Shown: positions 12,660 to 24,597 of the stretch, piece by piece
Numbering within the stretch: the stretch's first letter is position 1
Layout of the letters: every line of letters starts with the position of its first letter
Assembly: GCA_030435675.1 (NCBI GenBank)
Contig: CM059625.1
Span: forward strand, 9,052,001 to 9,116,000
Direction of reading: 5' to 3'
DNA length: 64,000 nucleotides
Source of the DNA: Steinernema hermaphroditum
Taxonomy: Eukaryota; Nematoda; Chromadorea; Rhabditida; Steinernematidae
Notes under the pieces: generated by a model
Databases searched by the model: none
Told to the model about the DNA's origin: nothing
Seen by the model: the letters and a program-made list of their open reading frames with translations, nothing else
Position numbers and translations under genes: made by a program

Positions 12660-14837
12660 ATGGCCGATAATGCTGAGGATCCTATGTCATCTGAGAACTA
12701 CAGTATGCAGCTGAAGTTGATGAATCAAAGACTGGAAGACATCCAGATGGACTTCACGCAAAACACAGAAGCGTTCTTCATGTGTTCGATGGCCCTCGTC
12801 ATTTTCTGTAAGGTGCAAGTGCAAGTGCTTATCAAAACAACATTTCTAGTCATGCAGTGCGGCTTCGCATTCCTCGAAGCCGGAGCTGTGAGAAGCAAGA
12901 ACACTACAAACATTCTAATTAAGAACCTGCTCGACTCCTGTATGTTCGAGAGCCCGAAATGTCGCAAAGTTTCAGCATTTCAGGCATAGCCGTAATAGGA
13001 TATTGGGCAATCGGTTGGGCTTTGGCGTATGGCTCAGCTGGAGAGTCCGCTTTGGGTTTGTTTTTTGGACAGTCCCAGTTCTTCCTGGCGAACATGGATG
13101 AGTATCCAAAGTTCTTCTTCCAATACGTGTTCGCCGCGACGGCGTCAACAATTGTATCGGGAGCCGTTGCTGAACGCTGCGAATTCGCAACATACATCTC
13201 ATACTGCTCCGCGATTTCCGGTATGAACAAAGCAAAGATGTATAGCATAGTCGATTGCAGCGTTTGTGTATCCGATCCTTACTCATTGGGGATGGTCAGA
13301 TGATGGATGGATGAAAAAGGGAATTCAAGGAGACTCTATCAGTACGACGTACATTGTAAGTAGAGTGTGTTTTGTGATGAAATAATACCTGATTTTCAGG
13401 ATTTCGCAGGATCAGGTCTAGTTCATCTGTGCGCCGGAACGATCAGCTTAATTGCCGCTTACATGTTGGGTCCACGCATAGGACGATTTTCAAAACGTGG
13501 TGAAGAACAAAGTGCCGAGATTAAAGGCCATTCAGTACCGGTATATTAGGAATTGTGCAGTGATTCGACTAATTCTGAGTGCGTTATAGTTCGCAGCACT
13601 TGGAGGATTCATTCTTATGTTCGGATTTCTTGCTTTTAATGGCGGTTCTGTCCCGAACATGACACAGCGCGGAGAGGGTAAAATAGTTGCACTCGCCATG
13701 ATCAACACGATCTTATGTGGTGCCTTTGCGGCCATTATTTATTTAATTATCCATTACGTAGCGAATGGAAAGTGGACGTTGTTGTTAACGATAAACGCAT
13801 GTCTTACAGGTATATTACCTATTTTCACTAACAAGAGGCGCTATAAACAAAGTAAAGACGCCATCGCTCTTTTTTACAGCCCCATAAACTTGTTTTCTAA
13901 ATGTTCTTTGTGCATTCTTCTAGGTATGGTCTCCGCATGTGCTGGATGTAACAACATGATGCCATGGGCGTCGGCGTTCACGGGAACGGGATCAGGCCTG
14001 GTGTACCTGGCACTCAGCAAGCTTATGCTTCGGCTGAAGATAGACGACCCATTGGATGCTTTCGCCGTGCATGCTGGAGGTGGACTCTGGGGACTCTTCG
14101 CAGTCTGTATCATAAGCAAAGATGGCGTTGCTTATGGAATAGCCGATCTGATCTACGGATCCGATGATGTCTCCGCATCACAGGCTTTTGCGGTAATAGT
14201 AAGCGGTCTACATGAATGCACACTCATTTAGCAACTGGGATGGAACATGCTGTGTGCTGTGGCTATCGTGCTTTGGTCGTCGCTGACAATGATACCCGTC
14301 TTCTTACTCCTGAAGAAGATGAACAAACTTCGCGTGCCTGAAGAAATTGAAACGAAAGGTTGCTCTAATCGATCATGTTGATAGATACTGTTTGACCGCT
14401 ACAGGACTGGATATTTACAAACATGGCGAAGCAGCCTACCCGCTTCACGCTTACGGTCATGGCTGGGACGAGTTCGAACAAGTAGCAGACAGTCGACGCA
14501 AAATCAGCCAGAACGTCGAAAGTATTTACAAAACAATTAAGTAATGATGTTAATGAATCACTTAGTGTCTCTGGAAGAACTTGCCGCCGTTTACGATCGC
14601 CAGACCAGCGACCGCACAGCTCCACCGGGCTACCATAATCCATCTTTCTATGAACACCCCGAGCACCATCACAGGGCAAAGGTGAAGAGCACGAATGGCG
14701 TCGTCAGCGACTTTATTTATATCATATGAAAAACAAATTCTGTTTAGCGTAACGAGTCTACAGGAAGAGTGAGTGCTTCGAACGGAAGCTCATCGAATCC
14801 TCCCGGAAGTATGACGACAACGATTTGGACCTCATGA
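12660..14837 (+). CDS. Amt-type ammonium transporter, copy 2
   Basis: Exons: 12660-12807, 12850-12939, 12984-13220, 13261-13355, 13400-13540, 13590-13809, 13924-14192, 14232-14358, 14405-14521, 14566-14681 and a last exon 14748-14837, about 549 residues. The first eight exons have exactly the lengths of copy 1 (148, 90, 237, 95, 141, 220, 269, 127), so this is a tandem duplication with conserved intron positions. The same Amt hallmarks are present: [39 protein letters not shown] and [17 protein letters not shown]. The tail is shorter and diverged. The final splice is uncertain: the frame used ends at 14837, but another frame stays open further and looks codon-like, so the last 30 residues are provisional. 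Predicted plasma-membrane ammonium channel. Confidence 0.9.
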
Positions 14838-16818
14838 TGGTAAAAACAGTCAGAAGGAGTTCCGAAAACATGAAGCATAACGCCGACGCTGCTCACTTTT
14901 TTGTATACGACTTTTCTGAACATGGAATATTTCCACTATGTATTTATGGACCGTAATCTATTTTCTCGATGTTCTGAACAATGCTCCAAGTAGAATTCAC
15001 AACGAATTCGAGAAACCCTAAATTCACTTATCGGGGGCATTGTTCTTTATTCTCTTTATTTCGTTGCCAACAGCGCTTCTATAAAGTGATTTGCCAGCCA
15101 TTTTGCCAGTTCGTGTTGTGAACAGCGCATCTCAGCGTCGATTTAGCGTTTCTCCTTCTCCGCTTCTCCCAAAGAGGTAAACAACACACATCGAGAGGAG
15201 CAACCGCTAGGTTGAAAATATGCGCCGTTGACCCAAAGAAGAACGACGGCAAAGCCAAATGACCATTTCCTCTAGCCGCTCGCACATCTTCGATACCAGC
15301 GGCCGGCGACGCAGGTACAGCCAATGTTTGCTTATCGATTCGTTCTCGTTATTATGCAAGCAGTCAGCGCGAGCCAGCCGGCGATCAACCCTCGCAACCT
15401 CTAACCATAACAACCCATTGGAGAGCGTTCCGTTCAGGTAGCACATTTCCCCTTCCCTCCTCCTTACTCTTTTCGTGCTAACATGAAAATACGTACTTCG
15501 CAGCGAATAGCGCTCGTCGTTTGCTACACTGCTGATTCGATCATTCCCTGAAGGGCCGTTTTTTCAAATAGTCTTATGTGATATCCACGAATGTGTATAA
15601 CACGCACTGCTTTGTCAAGTGCCTACGCGAACCAAAAAGTCCCAAGTAAGTGTGCCGTTCCCAAAACTCGGCCAACGTTATCGAGTCTCGTATTTAGTTT
15701 CTATGCCGTCAGAAAATTGCTACTCTAAAATTGAGTTTAGGGAAAGTGAACGAGAGTCGCAGTTTCTGTTAAGCATTAAGGGACCGTCTGCCACGCAGTT
15801 ATGACGACACTTTAATGGAGGATTAAACATGAAGAGTCATTAGAACTTAAAGAATGAAATTTATACGAAAGAGCTATTACCGATCTTAATTGATGACGAA
15901 CAGATTTGGCACGTATCCAGTCAACATTTGACAATTGCCAACGGTGATTATGAAGATTGTCGCGACTCACTTCTTCAGCTGTCCGGGAGGTCGTCCACTT
16001 ATCGAGTCGATTAGCAACCCTGCAGTCTTCAAGCGGCCCGCAGTGCCAGCGCGCCCGAACTGAGCTTGCAAGCCTGGCTCCACTGGGCGATGTGACCAAG
16101 AACCACGTGCTACTTAATATGCTCTTCAACTATAGCGCTAGTCTGCTTTCAACGTCTATGATGCGCGGAGGACCTATTTGGCTGTTGCAATGTTTGCGGG
16201 GCACCCGCGGTCGTTGTTTGCCTCATGTAACCGCACTCGTCCCCTCTTTTCCCTGGTATTGCCACTGCCCACAGACGTACATATGTATGATACATGATGC
16301 ATTTACTTCCTTAAATCAATAGAGACAGAAAGCACGCTTTTCGCCTACATGCTACTTTGGCACACTTTGGTGTTTTCGCTTTTAGCGCGAATGACGCGGC
16401 TCTCGGCCCGCGCTCACAATAGAAGTAATCGGTGGAGCGTGTGGCTGTTGTGAACTTTCGGCGCATATAATCAATATTTGCATAACTAATATAACAGACT
16501 GCTACGCTGAGAGTTGCACTCCCTTGGCAACTTTTTTCGATTTATGAATTTCTTGAGCGCGGCGCGCAAATGGCTAACGCATTCATCCACCATTGTCCTA
16601 ATTTCAGAAATGACGAACAGTGCCAGCAGAACAGCGTCGATTCGTGCTAGCTGAAACCCTTCCTGAAAGCATGCCTTTCAACAGGTGCTTTTACATCCAC
16701 TCTTAAAGCTAATTAGCTTCCAAAACCCGTATTCTATCTTTCACATGCTTCGATTTCACCTTACGTCGATTTTTCTGCCTTATGCATATCTTTCGCGTTT
16801 TACAGATTCTACAGTCGC
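14838..16818. other. intergenic region
   Basis: No supported gene. GC-richer sequence at 15280-15450 and 15950-16250 opens several frames on both strands, including a 121-codon plus-strand frame at 15957-16322, but without domains, codon structure or splice context. The end holds GCGTTTTACAG before the downstream four-TM gene, a likely trans- or cis-splice acceptor. Confidence 0.45.
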
Positions 16819-17597
16819 ATGAATGGAATTTCTGTCCGGTCGCTGTTGGTGCGTGACCAACCCCAGAATAATACCGTTGTCGTGGACACAGTGCCGAAGA
16901 CGATCCAATTTGATGAATCCAGCGACGACTACCGATGCTTGTGCGGATGTTTCCATGTTAAAACGGGATGTTTCCTGATAGCCGGTAAGGAACCAAACCG
17001 CTACTGACATTCAACAAAAAATTTATTTAGGCATCGAGATGCTGCTAGCCTTCTTCTTCCTCATTCACTGTCTCCTCGTTTATCTCCAACAGAATACACA
17101 GAAAGACGATGGACTCCCATTGGCCAGTCTGATAGCCACCCTGTGCGGGCTGGGCCTCGGTGTACTCACCCTGTTCCTGCTATGCATTGGTGTTGTGAAC
17201 CATAGACCAGCGCTTCTTGTGCCACACATGATCGTGCAGGTGCATTTTCAACCAGCTTTCTTAAACTTATGCTAGATTTCAGGCCATAGCCGCAATTTGC
17301 TTCTTTCTGCTCCTTGTCTGCTGTCTCGTCGCCGAGGCCACAGAAGCCACCGTATTCTACAGACTCCTAAATGCGGCGCCCTTTGAGCCCCATCCATCGA
17401 GTAACACTGTTGCGTTGCCCGCGGATACTAAGGCACGTGTTTATTCCATCACCTTCATCTATACGGTTTGCGCTGTGCTCATGATCTGGTTCCTCTGCGT
17501 CGTTTATGCCTGCTACAAGTACCTTGTGGAAAGGCGCGTCTACATGAAGTATTGTCTAGCATTCAGTACACCCATGAAGACACTATCTAGTAGATAG
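16819..17597 (+). CDS. four-TM nematode membrane protein (DUF7027/LAPTM-like)
   Basis: Three exons (16819-16984, 17031-17239, 17283-17597) give about 229 residues. A roughly 50-residue N-terminus ends in RCLCGCFHVKTGC. Four hydrophobic helices follow: GIEMLLAFFFLIHCLL (about 55-75), LIATLCGLGLGVLTLF (about 88-110), AIAAICFFLLLVCCLV (about 125-145), and one around TFIYTVCAVLMIWF (about 185-210). A short basic tail follows. The CxCxxVKxG lead into a first helix and four-helix layout resemble nematode DUF7027 proteins, related in shape to lysosome-associated LAPTM proteins. Substrate and role are unknown. The start is the first in-frame ATG after the acceptor TTTTACAG at 16805; an upstream coding exon cannot be excluded. 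AATAAA near 17824. Confidence 0.75.
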
Positions 17598-17939
17598 TGA
17601 TGTATTTACATATGTATATGACTCCACACTTTGCACAATGGCAAAACCAATATCTCAAATCACCCTTTACAACCTTTGTCTCCATATGTGATTGTTTAGA
17701 CTTATCTGTATATAGGATCGTTCACAGTTGCACTTCATCTAGGTCTTCCGTTCAACTCTTCTTAGAGTTCCGAGCCTCATGCTAGCCCAAATAGTCTCGT
17801 CATATACAAATCTGATATGTGAATAATAAATACTAAAAATTGGGATAATCGGGTTAGATTAACAGGTAGACGAAGTTTTATATGAAATCTAGGCGATATG
17901 ACAACTCTTTTTGCAAAGATATAGATGTAGTCCATACAT
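17598..17939. other. convergent 3' ends, AT-rich
   Basis: This 342-bp gap separates the ends of the plus-strand four-TM gene and the minus-strand PRPSAP gene. It contains AATAAA (about 17824) for the plus gene. No further feature was seen. Confidence 0.5.
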
Positions 17940-19539
17940 TTAGTCGTCAATTGTGACGTCTCGGAAGAGGAGACCCATCGATTCGTTGTGATAGATACGT
18001 CTCATCGCTTCGCAAATCATCAGCGAGACGTCCACGGTTTTTATTTTGCTGCACGATAACTTTTGCACTTCATGAGGAACCGTATTCGATACGATTATCT
18101 AAATTTCGCAGTCGATTTACATTATTCTGGAAGTGCGTTTTGGGTAGTAATCGCTCAAAAACTATCCAAAATCTCGATCAAATGAAGCATAAATTGGATT
18201 ATTTTAACAGTGAGCAAACGACAGTTAGCACAATATAATAATACGGATAACGAATTTCGTGTTCTTCATCAATTTACGATATCAATATTAAACGCTGCAA
18301 GCTTACCGCTGTTATAGGCGAGGCTTCAAGCAAAGCGAGATCTGAAGAAAGGAGACCATGAGTGGCGAGAACGTAGATTTCATGAGCTCCGTTTTTCTTG
18401 AGGAGTTCAGCGACGGCTACGAAATTCTGCGCATCATCGATTATGTCGTCCTAATAATTGGTCTCAAGGTGTTTGTCTTCTAGATTACACCTACCACCAT
18501 AAAAGCTATCTTCCCCTTAACGTCGCCAACCAATGTCAGCGGTGGTTTTTCCTTGGAAACGAGGGCTACAATCCAAAACAATAATGACATGGAAAGCTTT
18601 GCTCACTTGGAAACAACTCATATCGTGCCAGGTCGGGAGGTGGACTCTGACGACCGTCCTCCATTCCACTCTCCTCTTCATCTTTGATTTCACCATGAAT
18701 GACGGCGATTCCAACGCGAAGTCTGTCGGCGTATGATGTAGCCTTGTTCATTACTCCAGGGCTCTTTGCAACAATCACCGAATTACGGTAGTCTCTTACC
18801 TACAATTAAACCTGTGAACTTGTATCGCATTAAAGTTCAATACAAACCTCCTCCTTGATGTACTGCAGAAGAAACGGTGACGCTCTAAGGTTGTCGACTG
18901 GGATCGAAAAGAATCCTTGTATCTCTTTTTTGTACAGATCTAGGGAGACGACTCGTGAAGCCCCTTAATTCCAAAGGTGTGCGTGTATCTCAAATAAATA
19001 TAATGTTGTACCTGATTTGCAAATCATATCTGCTACAAGCTTCATGGGTATAGCCGACCGTCTCAGCATTCGGCACTGTTTTGAGTAAGGAAGGTATGGT
19101 AGGATAACTGTAATAGTGCGTGCCATTGAAGTCTTGCATGCGTAAATCAGAATCATAAGCTCCATGATATCGTTGTTGACGTCCCTGAAAGTCGATCCTC
19201 TTATGTGCGAGAAGATAATCCAAAGACTCTCACTTCGTTCCGGATTGCATAATGAAGACGTGCTTCCCTCGAACACTTTGCTTAATGTCAACGGCTGTCT
19301 CTAAAATTTGAAAATAGGCGATAGCGAGACATATCGAAGCCGTCAATACCTCCATTAGATTTATTAAAAATACTAGCATCTGCCTTTTTAATACCCATTC
19401 GACTAAAGCAAGCGCAACGATCACTGAATCAAGCAACACCGTACCTCTGAACACGTTCCGCTAACTCTGGATGAGAATTCCCGGCCAGGAAAACCATTCC
19501 ATTTCCTTCGTTCAGTCGACCTTTGTGAACTGCGGCCAT
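17940..19539 (-). CDS. PRPP synthetase-associated protein (PRPSAP)
   Basis: Nine exons on the minus strand (19445-19539, 19350-19402, 19234-19300, 19012-19184, 18848-18963, 18607-18799, 18495-18565, 18307-18450, 17940-18098) join in frame to about 356 residues, the usual family length. Matches include [72 protein letters not shown], the split DDIIDD of the PRPP-binding loop, ATHGLLSS and a C-terminal [10 protein letters not shown]. The PRPSAP-specific insert ([18 protein letters not shown]) is present. The catalytic synthetase residues are changed: SLDLYKKEI has Tyr where active PRPS has His, and SPG replaces SPD. This fits a non-catalytic regulatory subunit of the PRPP synthetase complex that supplies nucleotide synthesis in the cytosol. 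Confidence 0.9.
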
Positions 19540-21422
19540 GGCGATTAACAGCCTGAGTTGCTTGAGATAAGTGAAACATACCGGTCACGCTCGAAACACT
19601 TACAAGTTCAAGTCTCAAAACTTATATGACACACACGCTTATTCGCCAAGGTAATCACCCATGAACTTCCAAACGAGCACTTTCTATCAAGCAAAAACGA
19701 CATGACGGACAGGACGGAAACGAGGGGCAGCATCGGAGCGTTCACAAGTGAGGGACTGCGCTGTGTTTGTGATGTAAGCTATATGCGCATACTCTCCACA
19801 TCGATTCTGACGTGCGACGTCCCGCAAAACAGAGAATGCACGGCTTCCCGCATTTGCATCCTCCTTAATCTTTTTTAATCTTGGCACAACGTGCTGAGTC
19901 ATGAAACAATCGCAATAAAGTGTGCCGTCGAGTATTACTTTGAAAGCAAATGGACAAGAACAGCAAGGAGAGATACCCATTAGTGAGTGGTCCCCTCAAG
20001 CGAAATAATAGGTAAAGACCGCCGTGAATTTTGAACGGACATCTTTCCTATCAAACTAGCAGTGGCTTGTGGTAAAAAGGCTGATAGGAATTCCCGTGGA
20101 CAAAGTGCACGCGAAAGGTGAGCGCAGTTTTTGATAAATATCTCTGGCCTGCATCCTTGATATCATCTGAACAAGAGATCAGATGAACGAACGGACGCGT
20201 GTACGAGAGGGGCAGAAATCGAGAATCACGGTTTAACTCTTGGCTATCACTGACCGTTGAGGGTAGGCGACAAAAAAAGATGCCCTTTCAAACATCGAAA
20301 TCGCCGAACACTCAGTACTCAAACCAGTCACCACTTCCATCAAATCGATCGGTTGATCTTTCATCTGACGGAAGACTGAAGGCGGGCAATTCCCCTTTGA
20401 CATCGGAACATAATGGTCGCTCAACGTGCTAGGTCCGTTCTACAGACGATATCACAAGTTGCGACGAACAGACTTGTCTGACGTAAATGATCGGTTAAGA
20501 TAAACATAGCTACGCCTGTATATATCTACAGTTATACATACATAATATGCAACAATTACATGTAACATTTAAGAGCTCATTGTCTGTACTTATTTGATGC
20601 CCTAGAGTCGTGGGGATTTGGTCTGCGTTCAAATGCTCCCTCTAGCACACCTGTTCGTTTCTTCTTGAGGTCCAAGAGCGTACAATTGATAGATGTTCCA
20701 AAGAGGTCCTCGCAACATTTTAGAATTGTAATGTTGCGTGCAGCAAAACAACGTCAAGATTTCTGACCTTAATGGTATTGTTCGTATAAGTGAAAGGACT
20801 GTTTTTTTAGGGAAGTAGCAAACCAGATCTGAAGGTCATCAGGCTTATTTGTTTCGCAGCATCCAGTGTCATCATCTGTGTTTCGGAACCCTCTCCACTC
20901 TTCTCCGTATATGTATTCACATCATCAAATGTGAGCATGGATATTTTTTCACAAACGGCTCCCATGTATCGCTCATCAATCGCGATCGTCCACAAATCTT
21001 GCTTAATCGCATATTAACAGAGCGTTCGCACGATGACGCAAGATGTGGAAGCGATACCCCGAACTAGATGAGGGTGCCTTCGGCAAAGAAGCAATTGTTT
21101 CTGCCATGCGCAAAAAAGAAGCTGTTCGCGCCGACGTTCCACGCTCCATTGCTCGTTTCAAGAATTGTACTTGCGCAGCTCTACACCAACAACAAAAACC
21201 ACAGAAACGCATCGCACCATTGAAGGAGCGACCGTCCTCCAGCCACCCTTCCGCCGCTTCCACACCCCTTCTCGTTTCGGCTAATTGGAATTAGAAGCAG
21301 TCGGCTCCTCTAAGCGGCGTTACCCCTCCTGTAACCCCCATCACAATAGTGTTCTAGCAGGGTGTTCGAACTCAGTTCACAAACAGAAACGCTCGCTTGT
21401 CGAAAGAAGGCGTCGACGCGCG
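19540..21422. other. intergenic region, divergent promoters
   Basis: The region lies between the start of the minus-strand PRPSAP gene and the plus-strand secreted gene at 21423. Open frames at 20281-20432 (Ser-rich) and 21043-21294 (MWKRYPELDEGAFGK...) have plausible composition but no neighbours to splice with and no known domain. They could be 5' exons of an unrecognised gene. Confidence 0.4.
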
Positions 21423-22112
21423 ATGCTGTTTCGCTCCATCTTCCCTCTGTTATTTGTTGTGTTGCTGGCAATGCAAGTAGCACCTTCTTCGGCAGTCGTG
21501 CTCGACCCTAGTTGGGCTTTTCGACAGGAAAGGGTATTGCCGCCCTCACGTATATCACGTAAGAATAGACCATTTTTTAGAGCACACCGTGTGAACAATT
21601 GCTGAACCTTGCTCTCGATATCAATGTAAACGTTTTCGATGACTATCCCACCGTTGTTCAAGTAGGTCTCCTTGTTGTGATTACTTATATTTCTTGTGCA
21701 GACAGCAATTCTACTCACTCAAATGCCAACGACAGTAAGCGTTTCCGATGTCACCCTCATATCATCCGTTTTTCTAAGTGACATTCAAATGCAGACGTCA
21801 GAGCAGGCATACCTCTGTGAAACGGAACCGGACGGTAACAAACCCGAAAGCATCCGACGTGGTGATGAGCATTCATTTCTAGGCACATGTAAACGCCTAC
21901 AAGCAATGGCATCCTCGTGGAACACAGATCCTCTTGCTCTGCTCAGTGACAAAACCAAGGAGACTTTTGCTGGAAAGTACTCGAATGAGTCCGTCGAAAC
22001 CGTTGTCATTCCTTTTCTGAAGAAAATATCGCAACGATTCCACTTATTGTTGAAGAACAACTGTGAATTAGTGGGGAAGGAGAAGGTGACAGAACCTGTG
22101 AGGACCAGTTAG
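21423..22112 (+). CDS. small secreted protein, unknown function
   Basis: Three in-frame exons (21423-21533, 21702-21734, 21795-22112, all phase 0) give about 153 residues. The start encodes a clear signal peptide (MLFRSIFPLLFVVLLAMQV, cleavage near SSA). The mature part has three cysteines (YLC, GTC, NNC), one possible N-glycosylation site (NES) and a helical-looking second half (VETVVIPFLKKISQRF). Stop at 22110 is followed 15 bp later by AATAAA (22127), supporting a 3' end. The phase-0 donor CCTGTGAGG at 22097 could also splice to the open frame at 22235, giving a longer isoform. No family was recognised. Confidence 0.55.
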
Positions 22113-22234
22113 TTTGAATGATGTAAAATAAAGTAGTAATACACTAACAAGATACCTATGAATTATGTGAAGCAGAAATTTCAAATCCGAATACTAAAGT
22201 GCATATGATCTCTGTGATCCTTTGTCACTAAACA

Positions 22235-22513
22235 GTCACTTGGCAGCTAATGTTACTGTTACTCACAGACGAGGGCTGTGAATGCGAATGGCCACTCAAC
22301 GACCGTCCACAAAGAATAGATACTCTGCGTTCGTGGGGAACGAGGTACCTGCTAATACTTGAGTCGCCACTACCGCCGCCCATCAAAGAGCTCGGCCGAT
22401 TGAACATCTTAAGATATCGCACAGTTCAGATTCGAGATTTGAGTACGTCCCAACTGTCTGTCGTCGTGCATAGCGTTCTTTGGTCACTGTATTACCTCAC
22501 TATTAAGCAATGA
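22235..22513 (+). other. unassigned open frame, possible alternative exon
   Basis: The frame opens after an acceptor-like CACTTGGCAG and runs to TGA at 22511. It encodes a plausible protein segment with EGCECEWPLNDRPQ and LPPPIKELGRLN. It is in phase with the donor at 22097 of the preceding secreted gene. Alternatively it is non-coding spacer upstream of the MOLO-like gene. No domain recognised. Confidence 0.3.
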
Positions 22514-22559
22514 TTAATATATGCCGAGTTGTGAAGCTGAAATTCGCCGTTTTAGATTT

Positions 22560-24464
22560 ATGCTCTCCTTGCTTTCTTTGCTTTTAACATCGGGAACGAT
22601 ATTACGAGCAGATACGGAAGAATGGACGCCCATGACATATCCCAATCCTCGGACGAACAGAACGGCTTGCAACACCTGGGAGAACTCGACACTCTGCGAT
22701 CCTGACCACATTTTGACCGACCAATGGAGATCAGACATCGATAATACTATAAAGTCAATAGAGAATCGTAAGGTTGATCAGAATTATTCTGCTTTATGTT
22801 CAATTTCTAGAGCTGGAAGAGGCTGGAGTACAGTACACCGAGAATGCTCACGAAAGCTGCGGAATAAATGCTTCGGAACCAGTGAGACTCTACGTAGTTC
22901 TTGCGAAACGAATTAAAAGTGAAACGAATGAATCAGTCAGTGACAGTGATTTGGTGAGTCAACACATTCGCCAACACAAGACGTATTTACCTGTTTAGAC
23001 AACCTTCGGCGATGAGCTAATGCAACTGTATGGACTCAGCAGTCAGGAATGCAAGAACTATCTTATAATTATCGGGGTTCAGACATATAAGGCCTACGTC
23101 AGAGTACGTTTAACTCTTAGTTCCCACAATAACAAAACATTTCAGACGGGAAAAGATCTGAAACTGCCAGGAGACATGATGGAGCGTATTTTCTCGCAGG
23201 TTACAAATCTGTTCAATTCTCGGAACTACATGGAAGTTTTGAGCAAAATTATTGAAGAGACTGGAAGAGAGATGTTGCTTGCATTTAAGAAGGTCGGCAG
23301 ACAGACACATTTTCAGCAAAATAGATTGAATTTAGGAGGAATCAACGAATGAACTGATAAAAGACCTTAGCCAAGCTACGGATCAGCCTCAAACAGATAC
23401 ACCCGAAACAAATCTGTCCACCCTTGACGAAGAACAAGCTACGACAGTTTCATCCCAGACGGAATCTGAAACGCCTATTATAACATGGTAAGCTACTTTG
23501 GCAAAACAATATTCAGCTAAACTTCTTTTGGGGTGCTGATTTCGATTACCGGAGTTCTCATTCTGCTGACCATTGCAACACTTGGCTTTATTCAGTGGTA
23601 CAAGAGGCAGAAGCCGGTTGAAACGCAGACTGTTGTCTCCATCAACAACAATGAGTTTCCACCAAGCCCTGAAAGCGAAAAACGCTCTTACTCCGAGAAA
23701 ACGGAGAACTCGGATGATGAATGCTCACTACATGATGACGACAATCCATACATTGTCGTAACTGAAAAGATATTCAGTCAAGCGGTCGTGGACGAAACCG
23801 GTTCATCGACTACAAGCAAGTAAGTTCGCAAGAGGTGACCATTGAGACAACCGCTTCCTTGAAGCGCTTAAAAACTGAAAAAAAGTATATAAAGACCGCT
23901 GATGGATCTCGCACGAAATTACGCCGATTCTCGATCTCGGTCTTGAAACCTTTCCGAGTCTCGGTTTCGACTCTCGATCTCGAAATTTTGATTCTGCAAA
24001 CCAATAAAGACTGAAGTAAAGAGCACTGAATATATTGGCACATTTTCCCTAGTAAAGAAATCATATACATCTGCAAAGTTCAAAACTGGTCAAACACTTG
24101 CTGCGTGAACTACAGGCTCTCATATGAATAATTTTAAATTACTCCGAAAACACCTCTCTTTCAAACAATTGGCATTAACTCAATTTTCCATTATTGCTAT
24201 TTCAAAAAGTCGTTCATAACCAGGGTACCAAAAAACTGTTGCAGATGCAAAATTAACGAAAATACGACAGCCTCTGCAATAGACAAGCACGCAGATGTGG
24301 AAAAAGCAGCAAAAGCAGAAATCATTGAAAGGGACCAAATAGACGAAAAGGAAACAAACCGAGTGAAGATCAGCCGACTAGATCTTTCCACCGACTTCAT
24401 CAAAAATCTCTCGCCGTTCAAAGTATTTCATCATGACGACAAACGGTTAACATCCAAGTTATGA
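22560..24464 (+). CDS. MOLO-1-like membrane protein (TPM-type ectodomain)
   Basis: Exons 22560-22767, 22811-22953, 22999-23103, 23146-23292, 23336-23487, 23532-23819 and 24224-24464 give about 427 residues. The start follows CCGTTTTAG|ATTT, a likely trans-splice site. Order: signal peptide (LSLLSLLLTSGTIL), then a TPM/MOLO1 ectodomain with TYPNPRTNRTACN, STLCDPDHILTDQW, an ALxKRI-type strand and a conserved ECKNYL cysteine. An acidic linker, one TM helix (LISITGVLILLTIATLGF) and a cytoplasmic tail (last exon has NCCRCKIN) follow. MOLO-1 of C. elegans is an auxiliary subunit of levamisole-sensitive acetylcholine receptors at muscle; this protein is in that family but may be a paralogue. The acceptor before the TM exon reads TTTTGG rather than TTTTAG. 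If the last intron is not removed, the tail stops at 23823. Confidence 0.8.
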
Positions 24465-24597
24465 TTTCATCTGTTTGATTTATGTTGCAATACAAAGGGT
24501 ATCCGAAAGCGTATTAACTGATTTATTCGTTTGTAAGTAAGAGACAGAATAAATATCATTTTCTTTGTGGACAAAACATAAATGAAACGAAACTGCG

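Noticed and set aside
15957..16322. 121-codon plus-strand open frame upstream of the four-TM gene
   Set aside because: GC-rich local composition opens frames on both strands; no domain, no signal peptide and no splice partner.
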